Source: Pedobacter foliorum (GTDB lineage: Bacteria; Bacteroidota; Bacteroidia; Sphingobacteriales; Sphingobacteriaceae). Taken from it: a DNA stretch of 64,000 bases. A program made the translations under genes and the position numbers. This document shows, piece after piece, positions 1 to 8,886 of this stretch (its first letter is position 1; every line of letters begins with the position of its first letter). The notes beneath the pieces are model-generated. The model saw only the letters and a program-made list of their open reading frames with translations. It had not been told where the DNA came from and did not search any database. The stretch covers positions 37,818 to 101,817 of the forward strand of contig NZ_JABSNU010000016.1 of assembly GCF_013266735.1 (NCBI RefSeq), written 5' to 3'.

Positions 1-15
1 AAAAATTGGCCATTC

Positions 16-1497
16 TTAATATCCTTTGTTCTGAACAAGTTTATTGTTCCTGTTAAGCTCATTCTGTGGAATAGGCAAAAGCCTTTTATCTGAATTCATA
101 TTATAATTCATTTGTTTACTACCCCCATCGCAGGTTATAACATATTCCTTAAGTGCACCTATTACCGGCTCAAGTTTATTGGTACGTATCAAATCAGACC
201 AGCGTTGCCCTTCAAATGCCAGTTCCAGTCTTCTTTCGTTCAATATCTTGTCGGCAAGTTGTATATCTGAGAAATCTCCAGGTTTAATTTCAGATAGATT
301 AACTCTACCCCTAACCAAATTTAAAGGAGCCAGAGCCTCAGCACTGCGACCTAAAGCATTCAATGCTTCAGCTTTTAATAAAAGTATGTCTGAAAACCTT
401 AATATGTATACGTAATCGCCACTTGCCCAACCTTCAGCATGTCTCCATTTATAAGTAAAAGCTACAGATCCCGAAGTGGCACAAGGTTTCCAAAACTCAT
501 CGGACCATTCCACATCTTCAAATAAAATGGTAGAATTCTTTCTAATTTCATCCCCTTCTGTATCAAATGCCTTCACCAAGTCTTTAGATGGAGTACAGTA
601 TTTTCTCCAATCATCACCAGATATAGATGGAGGTAACAAAAGCTGAGGCCCATAATTAGCCTGTGGAGTAGATGCTTTATATTGAATCTCCAAAATAGCC
701 TCATCATTTACATAATGAGATCCATCAAAAAGTTCATCATAACTATTATGCAATTTATACCCACGGTCTTCAACATTCTTAATGTATTCCAATACCTTAT
801 TGTAATCCCTATCTGGTTTTTGAGCATATACTTTAGCAAGTAAAGCATACACAGCTCCTTTAGTAACTCTTGATTTACTTAAAGAGATTGTGCTGTAACT
901 ATCAGGAACAGCCAAGGCATCATTTAAATCAGCTACAATTGCAGCATAAATCTCAGCTTCGGTTGCCTTAGGGACATTTGCTTCATCAGGATTAATTTTA
1001 CCGAACTGCATTACCAGTGGTACTCCACCAAAATTCTTAACCAACTCAAAGTAAAAAAGAGCCCTCAAAAACTTGGCTTCACCCACAATTTGAGCACGTC
1101 GATCTCCCTGATCCAGAGTTACATCTTTAACATCGTTTATTTTTTCAAGTACAAGATTTGCTTTAGCTATTCCATTGTACAACTGTTGCCAATCATTAAA
1201 CACCCTTACGTTAAGCGGAGAAATCGACAGATTATCATATTGATATACCTCCTGGGCATCCCCACCAGCATAAGCATTATCAGAACGTACGTCAGAAAGT
1301 AAAAAGAAGTCCCAAACAAAATACTCTGTATAAAGAGAATTGTAAACACCAGTTAATGCAGCTTCAATATCAGAAGCCGTTTTATAAGCATTTCCAGTTG
1401 TAGCATTGGATTCAGGCTCTTCCGTTAAAAATTTATTACAGGAAGATGCACCCAATGCTATTAAAACACAAATAATGATATATAATTTCGTTTTCAT
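16..1497 (-). CDS. SusD/RagB-family outer-membrane lipoprotein
   Basis: Surface lipoprotein that caps a SusC-type channel and binds the imported glycan or peptide. The chosen ATG at 1497 gives 493 residues with a lipoprotein signal ending GASSC (lipid-attachment Cys20). The open frame extends upstream to a GTG, but those residues spoil the signal peptide. SusD-type helical repeats lead into a C-terminal region with NERRLELAFEGQRWSDLIR, characteristic of the family. It starts 10 bp after the susC stop, so the two are co-transcribed. The substrate cannot be read from the sequence, and no glycoside hydrolase lies beside the pair inside the window. Confidence 0.95.
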   Translation of the reverse strand: MKTKLYIIICVLIALGASSCNKFLTEEPESNATTGNAYKTASDIEAALTGVYNSLYTEYFVWDFFLLSDVRSDNAYAGGDAQEVYQYDNLSISPLNVRVFNDWQQLYNGIAKANLVLEKINDVKDVTLDQGDRRAQIVGEAKFLRALFYFELVKNFGGVPLVMQFGKINPDEANVPKATEAEIYAAIVADLNDALAVPDSYSTISLSKSRVTKGAVYALLAKVYAQKPDRDYNKVLEYIKNVEDRGYKLHNSYDELFDGSHYVNDEAILEIQYKASTPQANYGPQLLLPPSISGDDWRKYCTPSKDLVKAFDTEGDEIRKNSTILFEDVEWSDEFWKPCATSGSVAFTYKWRHAEGWASGDYVYILRFSDILLLKAEALNALGRSAEALAPLNLVRGRVNLSEIKPGDFSDIQLADKILNERRLELAFEGQRWSDLIRTNKLEPVIGALKEYVITCDGGSKQMNYNMNSDKRLLPIPQNELNRNNKLVQNKGY

Positions 1498-1507
1498 AAT
1501 CTTAGAT

Positions 1508-4500
1508 TTAAAAAGAAACACTTAGTCCAAAAATAAACTGTCTAACCTGAGGGTAAGTACCATAATCAATACCTAAAGCACCATTAGAACTCTCCCCACC
1601 CGTACCAGCAAAGGCACTCACCTCAGGATCATACCCTGAATATTTTGTAAAAGTCAGTAAGTTTTCGCCTGTCACATACAACGACACGCTTCTTAGCTTC
1701 ATTTTGCTTAACACCGATTGCGGTAGTTTATAGCCCAGCGTAAGCGACTTTACCCTTAAGTAAGAACCGTTTTCAATAAATCTGGAAGAGATATCTGAAT
1801 TAATCACGTTTCCTGATTCAGCTCTTGGAATATCAGTGATCTGACCTTCTTTTGTCCACCTTCTCAACACAGCTACAGATTGATTTCTATAATCCATCAT
1901 TCCTTCTGTCTCTATACGTGTTGCATTAAAAATATCATTTCCCTGTACTCCCTGTAAAAACAAGTCCAAGCTAAAACTCCCATAAGAAACTCTATTCGTA
2001 AAGCCGTAAGTAAACTTAGGATTTGCATTTCCAATCACTTTTCTATCTCCTGCATCCAATGCACCATCCTCATCAATATTGTATCCATTACCATTTACAT
2101 CCTCATAGATCATGTTTCCGGTTTTAGGATCAACCCCTTTAGAAACATAACCCCAAAAAGTACCAATAGGCAATCCTTCTTTGATAATGGCAGCTTGTTG
2201 TCTTTGTGGAATCCCACCTACAGCAAGTTCCTGATCTCCAATATAACCTACTTTATTTCTATTGAATGAGATGTTAAAATCAGATTCCCATTTAACTGCC
2301 CCCGTAAGATTCTTTGTATTCAATGCAAATTCAATCCCCTTATTTTCTAGCTTACCAATGTTCTGCAATGCACCTAAAAAGCCACTTGAAGTAGGTACAG
2401 GTTTATCGAACAATAAATCAGCAGTAGATTTTCTGTACAAATCCACTGATAAATTAATTCTGCTTTTAAATAGACTCACATCTATACCAATATTATTTTG
2501 AGTAGTACTCTCCCATCGCAGATTCCTGTTTTCAGGAGTTTGGGGAGCAGTTCCAGAATTCACTTGCTCTCCTAGAATATAATTACTTCCGGTTGCTATA
2601 AGTCCATACCAGGCATAAGGACCAATATGATCGTTACCAACTTTACCCCAAGCATATCTGATCTTTAAGTCACTAATAAACTCCGCATCTTTCAAGAAAT
2701 TCTCTTTTGATATTCTCCATCCGGCAGAAAATGACGGAAAAAAGCCCCAATGCTTATCCGGTCCAAAAACTGAAGATCCGTCTGCTCTTAAATTACTCGA
2801 CAATAAATATTTATCATCATAAGCATAACGCACCCTACCTACAAAGGAAGTATTAGTACGCGCAGCCCTTCCGCCTGTTGCAGAGTTAATAATAGAACCT
2901 CCATTTACAGTTGGCACGCTTATGCCGCTAAATCCTTTGGTTTCTATTTCAGAAGACTCAGAAGTGGTACGACTTGCAGTATAACCTACAAAAGCATCTA
3001 CCACATGTTTTTCAGCAAAGGTTTTAGCATAACTTAGTGTATTTTCAGAAAGCCAGTACTCACTTTCATTCATATTCAAGTCTGCCAACCCTTTATTAAC
3101 CCTTCCCCAATCTGTTCTAAATGGATCTAAAAAGTAATTGTATTTACCCCTTTGGCTATCGTATCCAAATAAAGTTTTAAACTTCAGATCTTTTAAAATT
3201 GACACCTCTGTGTACAGGTTCCCAAAAAAACGACTGTTATTAAAACCATTGATTGAACCATCAGTATATGCCACAGGATTATTAAACGATAACCTTAATG
3301 GATTTGCAGTAAAAGTACCATCCGCATTATAAATACCTGTTACAGGAGAGGAAGTAAGTACATTCATAATTACTCCTGAATTTGCAGACCCTCTGTTGTC
3401 ATCAATATTACGATCATACCATCTTGCATAAGAAACACTGGTACCCACTTTAATAAAGTCATTTACTTTCTGATCAAGGTTCACTTTAAAATTAAACCTG
3501 TTCATTGTATTTGTTCTAACTACGCCATCTTGTTTTAGCCATGAACCAGATAAATAATAAGTTGTAGCATCATTACCACCATTTACCGAAAGCTGATAAT
3601 TCTGAGCATATGCTTCTCTATAAATTTCTTTATGCCAATCCGTATCGTCTTTATAGTTATCCCAAGCAGCTACCTGACCAATTTCAGTCATTAACGCAAT
3701 ATAATCGGCTCTATTTAATACGTCTATCTTGTTTTTAACGTTTGATATCCCACCATAAGTACTAAATGAAAGCTGTGCTTTTTGGCTCTTTCCTCTTTTA
3801 GTAGTAATTAGAACTACACCATTAGCTCCAGAAGCACCATATATTGCCGCAGATGCTGCATCCTTTAAAATAGAGATACTTTCAATATCACTCGGATTAA
3901 TATCATAAGTGGTAATACTAGGCACCCCGTCAACTACATACAATGGCTCACTATCAGCGGTAATAGAAGTTGTACCCCTAACTCTGATAGAAAATCCTCC
4001 CTGAGGCTTACCTGAAGGTGTTAAAACTTGTACACCTGCGGCTTTTCCTTCAATTGAATAACCAAAATTAGTTGCTGGTCGTTCTTCCAGGTCTTTAGCA
4101 CCCACTGTAGATATAGCTCCAAGAATGTCCTTTTTCTGTTGCGTACCATAACCTACTACTACAACCTCATTTAAGCCCTGAGCCTCTGCAGACATTTTCA
4201 GGTTCAAAATAGATTGGTTACTCACCTTAACTTCATAAGTCTTAAACCCAACAGACGAAAACACGAGTGTTCCATTGCCATCTGGCAGATTTAATGAATA
4301 ACCACCCTGATTATCTGTTGTAGTGCCAATTTCGCTTCCCTTAAGTCTTACACTTACACCTGGCATCGGTATATTTTGTTCGTCAGTAACTTTGCCACTA
4401 ACGGTCAATAGTTCATACCATGATTTATCTCTTTTAATAACTACCGTTTTATCTACTATAGCATAGGTAAGAGGAAACCCCTTTAAGCAGCTCTCCAAAG

Positions 4501-4786
4501 CTTGCTCTAAAGAAACATTGGCAACATTAATATCAATATTTCTGGTTTTATCCAACAAATTATCTTCGTACCAGAGGTGGTATCCCGATTGCTTCTTTAT
4601 TTTCTTTAAAATGGTCTCGACTGATACATTTTTTTCGGACAATGTAATCCTTTGTGCATATCCAGAAGCACAGACTTGAAAACAGGTAAAGGCTAGTAAA
4701 AATACCGTAAGTTTCATAACTAGAATTGCATATCTAAGTTTTCCATAAAATTCATGGACATACCTATTGGGCGTATAAAAATTCAT
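1508..4786 (-). CDS. SusC/RagA TonB-linked outer-membrane transporter with STN domain
   Basis: 1092-residue TonB-dependent transporter that partners the following SusD protein. In order: signal segment (about residues 20-45), an STN domain (about 45-115) that signals to a FecR anti-sigma factor, a carboxypeptidase-like CNA-B domain (about 125-205), the SusC motif region NEVVVVGYGTQ, plug and beta-barrel ending in aromatic LSVSF. The STN domain matches the FecR and ECF sigma genes just upstream, so substrate binding probably induces its own operon (family knowledge). ATG 4786 is used; Met24 (ATG 4717) would give a shorter n-region and is possible. A putative antisense RNA lies in its leader. 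Confidence 0.95.
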   Translation of the reverse strand: MNFYTPNRYVHEFYGKLRYAILVMKLTVFLLAFTCFQVCASGYAQRITLSEKNVSVETILKKIKKQSGYHLWYEDNLLDKTRNIDINVANVSLEQALESCLKGFPLTYAIVDKTVVIKRDKSWYELLTVSGKVTDEQNIPMPGVSVRLKGSEIGTTTDNQGGYSLNLPDGNGTLVFSSVGFKTYEVKVSNQSILNLKMSAEAQGLNEVVVVGYGTQQKKDILGAISTVGAKDLEERPATNFGYSIEGKAAGVQVLTPSGKPQGGFSIRVRGTTSITADSEPLYVVDGVPSITTYDINPSDIESISILKDAASAAIYGASGANGVVLITTKRGKSQKAQLSFSTYGGISNVKNKIDVLNRADYIALMTEIGQVAAWDNYKDDTDWHKEIYREAYAQNYQLSVNGGNDATTYYLSGSWLKQDGVVRTNTMNRFNFKVNLDQKVNDFIKVGTSVSYARWYDRNIDDNRGSANSGVIMNVLTSSPVTGIYNADGTFTANPLRLSFNNPVAYTDGSINGFNNSRFFGNLYTEVSILKDLKFKTLFGYDSQRGKYNYFLDPFRTDWGRVNKGLADLNMNESEYWLSENTLSYAKTFAEKHVVDAFVGYTASRTTSESSEIETKGFSGISVPTVNGGSIINSATGGRAARTNTSFVGRVRYAYDDKYLLSSNLRADGSSVFGPDKHWGFFPSFSAGWRISKENFLKDAEFISDLKIRYAWGKVGNDHIGPYAWYGLIATGSNYILGEQVNSGTAPQTPENRNLRWESTTQNNIGIDVSLFKSRINLSVDLYRKSTADLLFDKPVPTSSGFLGALQNIGKLENKGIEFALNTKNLTGAVKWESDFNISFNRNKVGYIGDQELAVGGIPQRQQAAIIKEGLPIGTFWGYVSKGVDPKTGNMIYEDVNGNGYNIDEDGALDAGDRKVIGNANPKFTYGFTNRVSYGSFSLDLFLQGVQGNDIFNATRIETEGMMDYRNQSVAVLRRWTKEGQITDIPRAESGNVINSDISSRFIENGSYLRVKSLTLGYKLPQSVLSKMKLRSVSLYVTGENLLTFTKYSGYDPEVSAFAGTGGESSNGALGIDYGTYPQVRQFIFGLSVSF

Positions 4787-4793
4787 ACTTTTG
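4786..4793 (+). promoter_or_regulatory. TAnnTTTG -7 box for putative antisense RNA
   Basis: TACTTTTG on the plus strand matches the Bacteroidota -7 consensus TAnnTTTG. It points away from susC into the susC leader. A partial -33 element (TTGG near 4767) lies at 16 bp rather than the usual 19-21 bp, so the call rests mainly on the -7 box plus the terminator about 100 bp downstream. Confidence 0.45.
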
Positions 4794-4796
4794 AGT

Positions 4797-4908
4797 GTTT
4801 GGTTTAATTGAATTAAGGACTGTCGAAAGGTTTTTTACCGCATTTTGCGGAATGGATTGAGCCAAACATTTGTCGGTGGTGTTACTAGCACCGCCGGCTT
4901 TTTATTTT
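4797..4908 (+). ncRNA. Putative cis-antisense sRNA opposite the susC leader
   Basis: A plus-strand transcript starting about 4 nt after the TACTTTTG box and ending in the terminator at 4872-4908 would be about 105-110 nt and would lie wholly antisense to the susC 5' leader. Visible folding: GTTTGG (4797-4802) can pair with CCAAAC (4863-4868), enclosing a CCGCA/TGCGG hairpin, followed by the terminator stem. ECF-sigma-controlled polysaccharide loci of Bacteroides are known to carry repressive antisense RNAs (DonS type) at this position. No expression evidence is available here. Confidence 0.45.
4872..4908 (+). terminator. Intrinsic terminator on the strand opposite susC
   Basis: Ten-base-pair stem GTCGGTGGTG/CACCGCCGGC with loop TTACTAG followed by TTTTTATTTT. 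Two of the pairs are U-G wobbles when read on the plus strand and would be A-C mismatches on the minus strand, and the T-run follows only on the plus strand, so the signal is directional. No plus-strand protein gene precedes it. Confidence 0.7.
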
Positions 4909-4980
4909 AGATCAACCTGGTTTTGGGTAAATTTATCTCATCATATATCTGGTTAGATTTAAAGTTTAAGTAATGTTTAT

Positions 4981-6177
4981 TTATGGCATAACAATAATTT
5001 TTTTCCCTTCAACAATAAAATGAATATCATTCAGCTCCAATATTTTAAGTAGGCTGGAAATGCTGGAACCCCTAGGAATATCGCCTGAAAAAGAACGATC
5101 AGGTATTCCCGGTCTATACTCAACTTCAACATCGTACCATCTGGCTACCTGCCTCATAATACTTTTAATATCAGACTTACTGAATGAGGTAAGGCCGTTT
5201 TTCCAAGCAACCACCTGGTCCAGATCTGCCAATTCTTTCATGTTCAATTCACCTGATGGAGACAATAATGCTTGCTGACCGGGCTTAAGGATTAAACCTT
5301 CAGAAGATTTATCTGATCGGATGCGCACACTTCCTTCTAATAAGGTAGTTTTTATTAAGGGCTCATCATCATAAGCCATGATGTTGAAATGAGTGCCCAA
5401 CACCTCAACTTCCTGTTTACCATTTACACTAACTTTAAAAGCAGCTTTTTCATTTCTTTTCACTTCAAAATACCCTTCGCCCGTAAGTGTCACCAAACGT
5501 TCGTTCTTTGAAAATACAGTTGGAAATTTAAGTGAAGACATAGAGTTCAATACTACGTCACTACCGTCGGGCAAGATTATTTTATATTGTCCTCCACGAG
5601 GTGTAGTAATTGTATTGTAGGAAACAGCCGAAGGCTGTGCGCTTACTGTGTTATAAACAACCTGTCCATCTTTATCTTTAATAACTGTAACACCGCCAAG
5701 TTTAGCCACCTGACCAACTGCTGCAGCAGTAAGGTCTATCTTAGTTCCATTTCCTAAAGTAAGTGTGGCTTTATTACCTCCTGGCTGGATTACTTCTTTT
5801 ACATTAGATATGAGAATTGGCTTTTCATGATTGTTCTTACTATAATAAAAGAAAACGCCTGCCAATAGCATGCAAACAATTGCAGCCGCTGCTGAGATTT
5901 TAACAATCAAACTCCTGTTTGACAATTTCCTTATTACAACTTGCTCTTCGGGTATGTGTGGCAACGATTTTTCGATAGCGATACGACTTAAAAAGTCAAT
6001 CCAACTCTTATCAGTATTAAACTTACTTAAGTTTACATAAGTACTGGCAGAATCCTCTTTAATTCGACGAAGTTCGTTTAACAATTCAGCATCTTCCACA
6101 CTCAATTGCTTACCCAACGACTCTTCGTATTCGAGTGACTCTATTAGCTTCTCCCAATCTGGATTTTCTGATGCCAT
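4981..6177 (-). CDS. FecR-family anti-sigma factor
   Basis: 398-residue inner-membrane regulator that holds the ECF sigma factor and receives the signal from the SusC STN domain through its periplasmic part. A cytoplasmic N-terminal region (1 to about 88) precedes one transmembrane helix (about 90-112, rich in Ala, Ile and Leu), then the periplasmic FecR domain (GGQYKIILPDGSDVVLNS, about 195-290) and a C-terminal DUF4974-like domain with ARWYDVEVEY. Order sigma, FecR, SusC, SusD is the standard layout of such loci in Bacteroidota. It begins 74 bp after the sigma gene stop. Confidence 0.93.
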   Translation of the reverse strand: MASENPDWEKLIESLEYEESLGKQLSVEDAELLNELRRIKEDSASTYVNLSKFNTDKSWIDFLSRIAIEKSLPHIPEEQVVIRKLSNRSLIVKISAAAAIVCMLLAGVFFYYSKNNHEKPILISNVKEVIQPGGNKATLTLGNGTKIDLTAAAVGQVAKLGGVTVIKDKDGQVVYNTVSAQPSAVSYNTITTPRGGQYKIILPDGSDVVLNSMSSLKFPTVFSKNERLVTLTGEGYFEVKRNEKAAFKVSVNGKQEVEVLGTHFNIMAYDDEPLIKTTLLEGSVRIRSDKSSEGLILKPGQQALLSPSGELNMKELADLDQVVAWKNGLTSFSKSDIKSIMRQVARWYDVEVEYRPGIPDRSFSGDIPRGSSISSLLKILELNDIHFIVEGKKIIVMP

Positions 6178-6251
6178 CTTTTTATCGTTTGTTTAATAGT
6201 ATGTCGCACTATAAACAAAAAAGGGTGACAGCAAAACAAAAAAAAATATAA

Positions 6252-6797
6252 TTATCCATAAATAATTAAAAGAAGGAACAAAAAAAGGTGCAATTTATCA
6301 CGTAGGTACATGTATGCACGTCTAAGTTGAGTTTTAACAGTATTGATTGAAATATTTAATTTTTCAGCAATCTGGGCATAACTTAGACGATCTACAGCAT
6401 GTAATAAAAATACATTTTTACGATCTGCAGGTAAGCTATCCACTACATCGATAATTTGAGCGTACAATTTCATTCGATCAGCAATATCCTCTTCTTCCTC
6501 TTCAATCTCTATTTCTGAAGAAAATAGACCCTTTCTTTTCTCTTGTACAGCTTCTCTCCTCAGATAGTCGATACAACTATACTTTATTGCCTTATAAGAA
6601 TAAGCATTAAAAGAAGTTTTTAAACTCAAGGTCTCTCGGTTATTCCAAAGCGTAATGAAAAAATTCTGAACAATATCTTCGGCCACATCACTATCTCCAA
6701 TCCAATTCATGGCAAGCAAACAAAGGCGCTTGTGGTGTGTTCTAAATAATTGTTCAAAAGCAGCTAAATCAATAGGAATATTCCTTGTTGTATCCAA
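6252..6797 (-). CDS. ECF RNA polymerase sigma factor (FecI-like)
   Basis: 181-residue extracytoplasmic-function sigma factor that should direct transcription of the downstream susC/susD pair when released by FecR. Region 2 (about 14-85) contains AEDIVQNFFITLW and the helix with IDYLRRE; region 4 (about 115-170) contains LPADRKNVF and the helix-turn-helix YAQIAEKLNISINTVKTQL. The start is a TTG at 6797; I see no in-frame ATG upstream that would keep region 2 intact, and the first internal Met (30) would truncate it. The C-terminus is unusually hydrophobic (LFLFLLLIIYG). Confidence 0.92.
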   Translation of the reverse strand: MDTTRNIPIDLAAFEQLFRTHHKRLCLLAMNWIGDSDVAEDIVQNFFITLWNNRETLSLKTSFNAYSYKAIKYSCIDYLRREAVQEKRKGLFSSEIEIEEEEEDIADRMKLYAQIIDVVDSLPADRKNVFLLHAVDRLSYAQIAEKLNISINTVKTQLRRAYMYLRDKLHLFLFLLLIIYG

Positions 6798-6867
6798 TAT
6801 GCTGAGGCTAAGAATTAATCTGGAATGATTAAATCAATATTAAATAATTTTATCTGTATTATAAAAT

Positions 6868-7419
6868 CTATAACAGATCAACCTTACACCTTTCATTTTT
6901 AAGAGTAATTAAGCAACTTTCATTATTATAGCTTTCTTTTAAGCTGGCTTCGTTCTTTTTATACTCGGTTTTGAGGTTCTTTCTATTTAGCCCTTGTGCA
7001 AACCGCCTAATGTCTTCTTCACTTTTCAATATCAACCCTGGCACCTGTTTAGGTTTGTTATTATCCCCTATAGCGACCATAGTAAAGTAACTCGTATTGG
7101 TGTGTTTGATAACATGCGTTTTCAAGTTTTCTGAAATGACTCTTATTCCTATAATCATAGAAGTATTACCTACATAATTTACTGATGCCATTAAAGAAAC
7201 CAGTTCACCCACCTCAACAGGAGCTAAAAAATCGACAACATCAATAGAAGCCGTTATACAATAACCATCTGAATGTTTTGCCGCACATACATAAGCAACC
7301 TTATCCATTAAACTTAAAATAATCCCTCCATGTATTTTACCCCCAAAATTAGAGTAAGAAGGTATCATAAGTTCTGTAAGTGTCGTTTGAGAATTCTCTA
7401 CCGGTTTAAAATCTTGCAT
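6868..7419 (-). CDS. Acyl-CoA thioesterase, hotdog fold (YciA/BACH-like)
   Basis: 183-residue hotdog-fold protein of the group that hydrolyses acyl-CoA thioesters in the cytoplasm. NFGGKIHGGIILSLMDKVAY (about 24-43) is the hotdog helix region with its typical Gly-Gly and the Asp of the active site. The hotdog domain covers about residues 10-125; the remaining 55 or so residues form a charged C-terminal tail. It is a single gene between the sigma factor and a TonB gene, both on the same strand, with no obvious operon link. The substrate chain length cannot be told from sequence. Confidence 0.85.
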   Translation of the reverse strand: MQDFKPVENSQTTLTELMIPSYSNFGGKIHGGIILSLMDKVAYVCAAKHSDGYCITASIDVVDFLAPVEVGELVSLMASVNYVGNTSMIIGIRVISENLKTHVIKHTNTSYFTMVAIGDNNKPKQVPGLILKSEEDIRRFAQGLNRKNLKTEYKKNEASLKESYNNESCLITLKNERCKVDLL

Positions 7420-7536
7420 AAATGAGTCTTTTGATATGCAATTTAGTTTTTTATCAATAAAAAAGGGGCTGTAAACTTAATTACATCCCCTAACCCTATT
7501 CTTAATATTGAGAGCGTATCGAATACCTATATATAG

Positions 7537-8397
7537 TTATCTGCTTATAGTAAATGAAAGTGGCATATTATACCTAACCCTAACATTTTGATCATTTTGT
7601 TTACCTGGTTTCCACTTTGGCGATTTACTAATTACCCTCACGGCCTCTTCATCACAACCATAACCGATTCCTCTCAAAACAGTAACATTAGAAACAGAAC
7701 CATCTTTTTCTACTACGAAACTGATATAAACCCTACCCTGCGCATCAACTTCCTGCGCTGCATTTGGATATCTTAAATTCCTTTGTATAAACTTAGCCCA
7801 AGCCTTCATCCCTCCTTCAAACTCCGGATAAGATTGAATATCGGTCATATCATGGATTCCATTATCCTCCTTAACGCCGTTTCCATCGCCACTACCGGTA
7901 CCTATTCCATTCCCAGTACCCTCAATAGGAACCGAACCAAGAGAAGTTTCAACACCAGACTGTGTAACAGGCCCTACTGCTGCATGATCCATCTCCACTA
8001 ATGTTGGCGGGTCTGCAAGCACTGGCCTATCTACAACTATTGGATTAGAAACTGGTTTAACAGTTTTAATTTTCTCTTTTATAGGCTCAGTTTTCGGCAT
8101 ATCCATCTTTTCCTGAGGTTTTGGTTTCTCAATTTTACGCTCAGCCAGAGTAATATCAATAACACGATCATCCTTGATAGGCGCTACAGTTTCAGAAGGT
8201 TTTTCACCAATAACATGTTTATAAATCATTGGCCCGGCAAAAAATAGCACAAATAATGGAGCAGCAATAAACAAAGCGCGTGCAGTTGTGCCTGATGATT
8301 GAGATCTTAATGAATAAGCACCATAGTTTTTGTTTCTGTTTTTAAACACAAGATCGAGCCACTCTGTCTTGTGTAAATTAGATGAGATGTTAAGCAT
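7537..8397 (-). CDS. TonB-family energy-transducing protein
   Basis: 286 residues from the ATG at 8397 (the frame opens further upstream but without homologous sequence). The N-terminal NKNYGAYSLRS segment is typical of Bacteroidota TonB proteins and precedes one transmembrane helix (about 45-63, ALFIAAPLFVLFFAGPMIY). A Pro/Lys-rich periplasmic linker (about 90-150) and a Gly-rich stretch lead to the C-terminal TonB domain (about 200-286: YPNAAQEVDAQGRVYISFVV). It would couple the proton motive force to receptors such as the SusC and Oar-like proteins here. No ExbB or ExbD gene is adjacent. Confidence 0.92.
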   Translation of the reverse strand: MLNISSNLHKTEWLDLVFKNRNKNYGAYSLRSQSSGTTARALFIAAPLFVLFFAGPMIYKHVIGEKPSETVAPIKDDRVIDITLAERKIEKPKPQEKMDMPKTEPIKEKIKTVKPVSNPIVVDRPVLADPPTLVEMDHAAVGPVTQSGVETSLGSVPIEGTGNGIGTGSGDGNGVKEDNGIHDMTDIQSYPEFEGGMKAWAKFIQRNLRYPNAAQEVDAQGRVYISFVVEKDGSVSNVTVLRGIGYGCDEEAVRVISKSPKWKPGKQNDQNVRVRYNMPLSFTISR

Positions 8398-8858
8398 AAT
8401 GTCAAGTATTAGTTTTAAAGAGGATGTAGAACATCCATATATTCCATAACACTTTAAAAAAAACTTAAAAAGAAAGAGTTTTTCAGAAAAACAGATAAAA
8501 ATGATCTCTCTGTTAAAAAACAGCCAAAACAATAGTTTTAGTAATTTTCACTGCTTTTAGAGGAAAATATTAGGAATTTTAAGGCAAAAAACCTTGAAAA
8601 TGAAAAAATCCCCTCAAAAAATATAAAAATAAATGAACAAACAGTATATTTACCCTTCGAGAGGCCAACTTAAGCGTCATTTCAGAAAATGACACAGAAA
8701 TTAGACAAATAGTCTAACACCCCTAAAAAAGCTACCTCTTTAACTTATTCTTCTTATTAAAAACTGGTTTTCATCAAAAATGTTCAATTTTTGCTTTAAA
8801 ATTTGCTAACATTTGTATTTTTACAAACAATTTGATGGAAATAATTAATTAATAATCC
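8398..8858. other. Intergenic region between divergent tonB-like gene and glutamine synthetase
   Basis: About 460 bp of AT-rich DNA without a plausible gene. A minor stem-loop lies at 8676-8693 (GTCATTT, loop CAGA, AAATGAC). The rightward end holds the glutamine synthetase promoter. I could not identify a clear TAnnTTTG box for the leftward gene. Confidence 0.5.
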
Positions 8859-8866
8859 TATTTTTG
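8859..8866 (+). promoter_or_regulatory. TAnnTTTG -7 box of the glutamine synthetase gene
   Basis: TATTTTTG matches the Bacteroidota -7 consensus and lies 20 bp before the ATG at 8887. TTTG at 8831-8834 is a possible -33 element but at 24 bp is slightly too far upstream. Confidence 0.6.
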
Positions 8867-8886
8867 GTAAAATTTTAAACAAATAA

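Noticed and set aside
4786..6797. Assigning a substrate to the SusC/SusD locus
   Set aside because: No glycoside hydrolase, sulfatase or peptidase gene lies in the locus within the window, so a substrate would be a guess.
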